This document shows positions 42,493 to 42,514 of a DNA stretch of 42,514 nt, piece by piece. A model generated the notes under the pieces. The model had not been told where the DNA came from. It saw nothing but the letters and a program-made list of their open reading frames with translations, and did not search any database. The DNA is from Fusobacteriia bacterium 4572_74. GTDB lineage: Bacteria; Fusobacteriota; Fusobacteriia; Fusobacteriales; Fusobacteriaceae. The stretch's first letter is position 1. Each line of letters starts with the position of its first letter. Position numbers and translations under genes: made by a program. The DNA is taken from positions 1 to 42,514 of the forward strand of contig NBMF01000002.1 of assembly GCA_002084825.1 (NCBI GenBank), in the 5' to 3' direction.

Positions 42493-42514
42493 ACAAATCC
42501 ACGACTGCAAATGT

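Overview
The window is strongly AT-rich and chromosomal. It is packed with core genes in short operons and carries almost no mobile-element cargo. Protein style and gene content point to a member of the Fusobacteriota, probably a marine anaerobe of the Psychrilyobacter/Ilyobacter/Propionigenium type. The pointers are an arginine-route spermidine operon under an XRE-cupin regulator, a BCCT osmolyte carrier, a 2-hydroxycarboxylate carrier, an FtsEX-EnvC set, a kdsD-like gene implying an outer membrane, and the nadK-recN-xerD-era block. This placement is inferred from family resemblance only.

Layout. 1-5.1 kb: hslO, tatD, an rlmA-like methyltransferase, a damaged acpS, an FMN-binding-like secreted protein, a stand-alone SRA-like domain protein, birA. 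5.1-7.7 kb: mnmA, a 2[4Fe-4S] ferredoxin, a kdsD-type SIS-CBS protein, and a 66-residue DUF1858 protein whose first active-site Cys codon is TGA, followed by a SECIS-like hairpin. It is best read as a selenoprotein that standard gene callers would miss. 7.8-14 kb (accessory): TauE/SafE and BCCT transporters on the minus strand, a strip of IS remnants and a broken tetR gene, then a CitS-type carrier, an aldolase-like remnant and a ROK kinase. 14.2-19.9 kb: patatin-like protein, then uppS-cdsA-dxr (isoprenoid and phospholipid precursors), a phosphoesterase remnant, tmk and rseP. 20.0-21.6 kb: tRNA-Arg(CCU) and a DUF819 membrane protein. 21.7-26.4 kb: the speA-speD-speE-speB operon (minus strand) diverging from an XRE-cupin regulator, across 0.58 kb holding palindromes, a diverged direct duplication and an attenuator-like hairpin. 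26.5-31.2 kb: PBP4-type dacB, an LD-carboxypeptidase, a candidate small RNA, topB. 31.4-34.1 kb: ftsE-ftsX-envC, in which the FtsE ATPase motifs are missing. 34.2-38.4 kb: nadK-recN-xerD-like-era. 38.5-42.5 kb: a phosphoesterase, a ParB-like protein, a small unknown protein, a Cof-type HAD phosphatase, smpB and tmRNA (ssrA).

How the genes work together. The spe genes form a complete arginine to agmatine to putrescine to spermidine route with its probable regulator. uppS, cdsA, dxr, dacB, ldcA, ftsX and envC serve envelope growth and division. smpB and ssrA form the trans-translation pair.

A striking theme is damage to otherwise conserved genes. acpS has lost about 40 internal codons, recN has lost about 20 codons including Walker A, era has a 5-bp tandem duplication inside its P-loop, and kdsD lacks its last residues. 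tetR, a phosphoesterase and an aldolase-like gene survive only as fragments. Separately, FtsE and a XerD-like protein keep intact frames but lack catalytic residues. The first group could be real decay or sequence/assembly error and needs read-level checking. The second group looks like genuine functional divergence.
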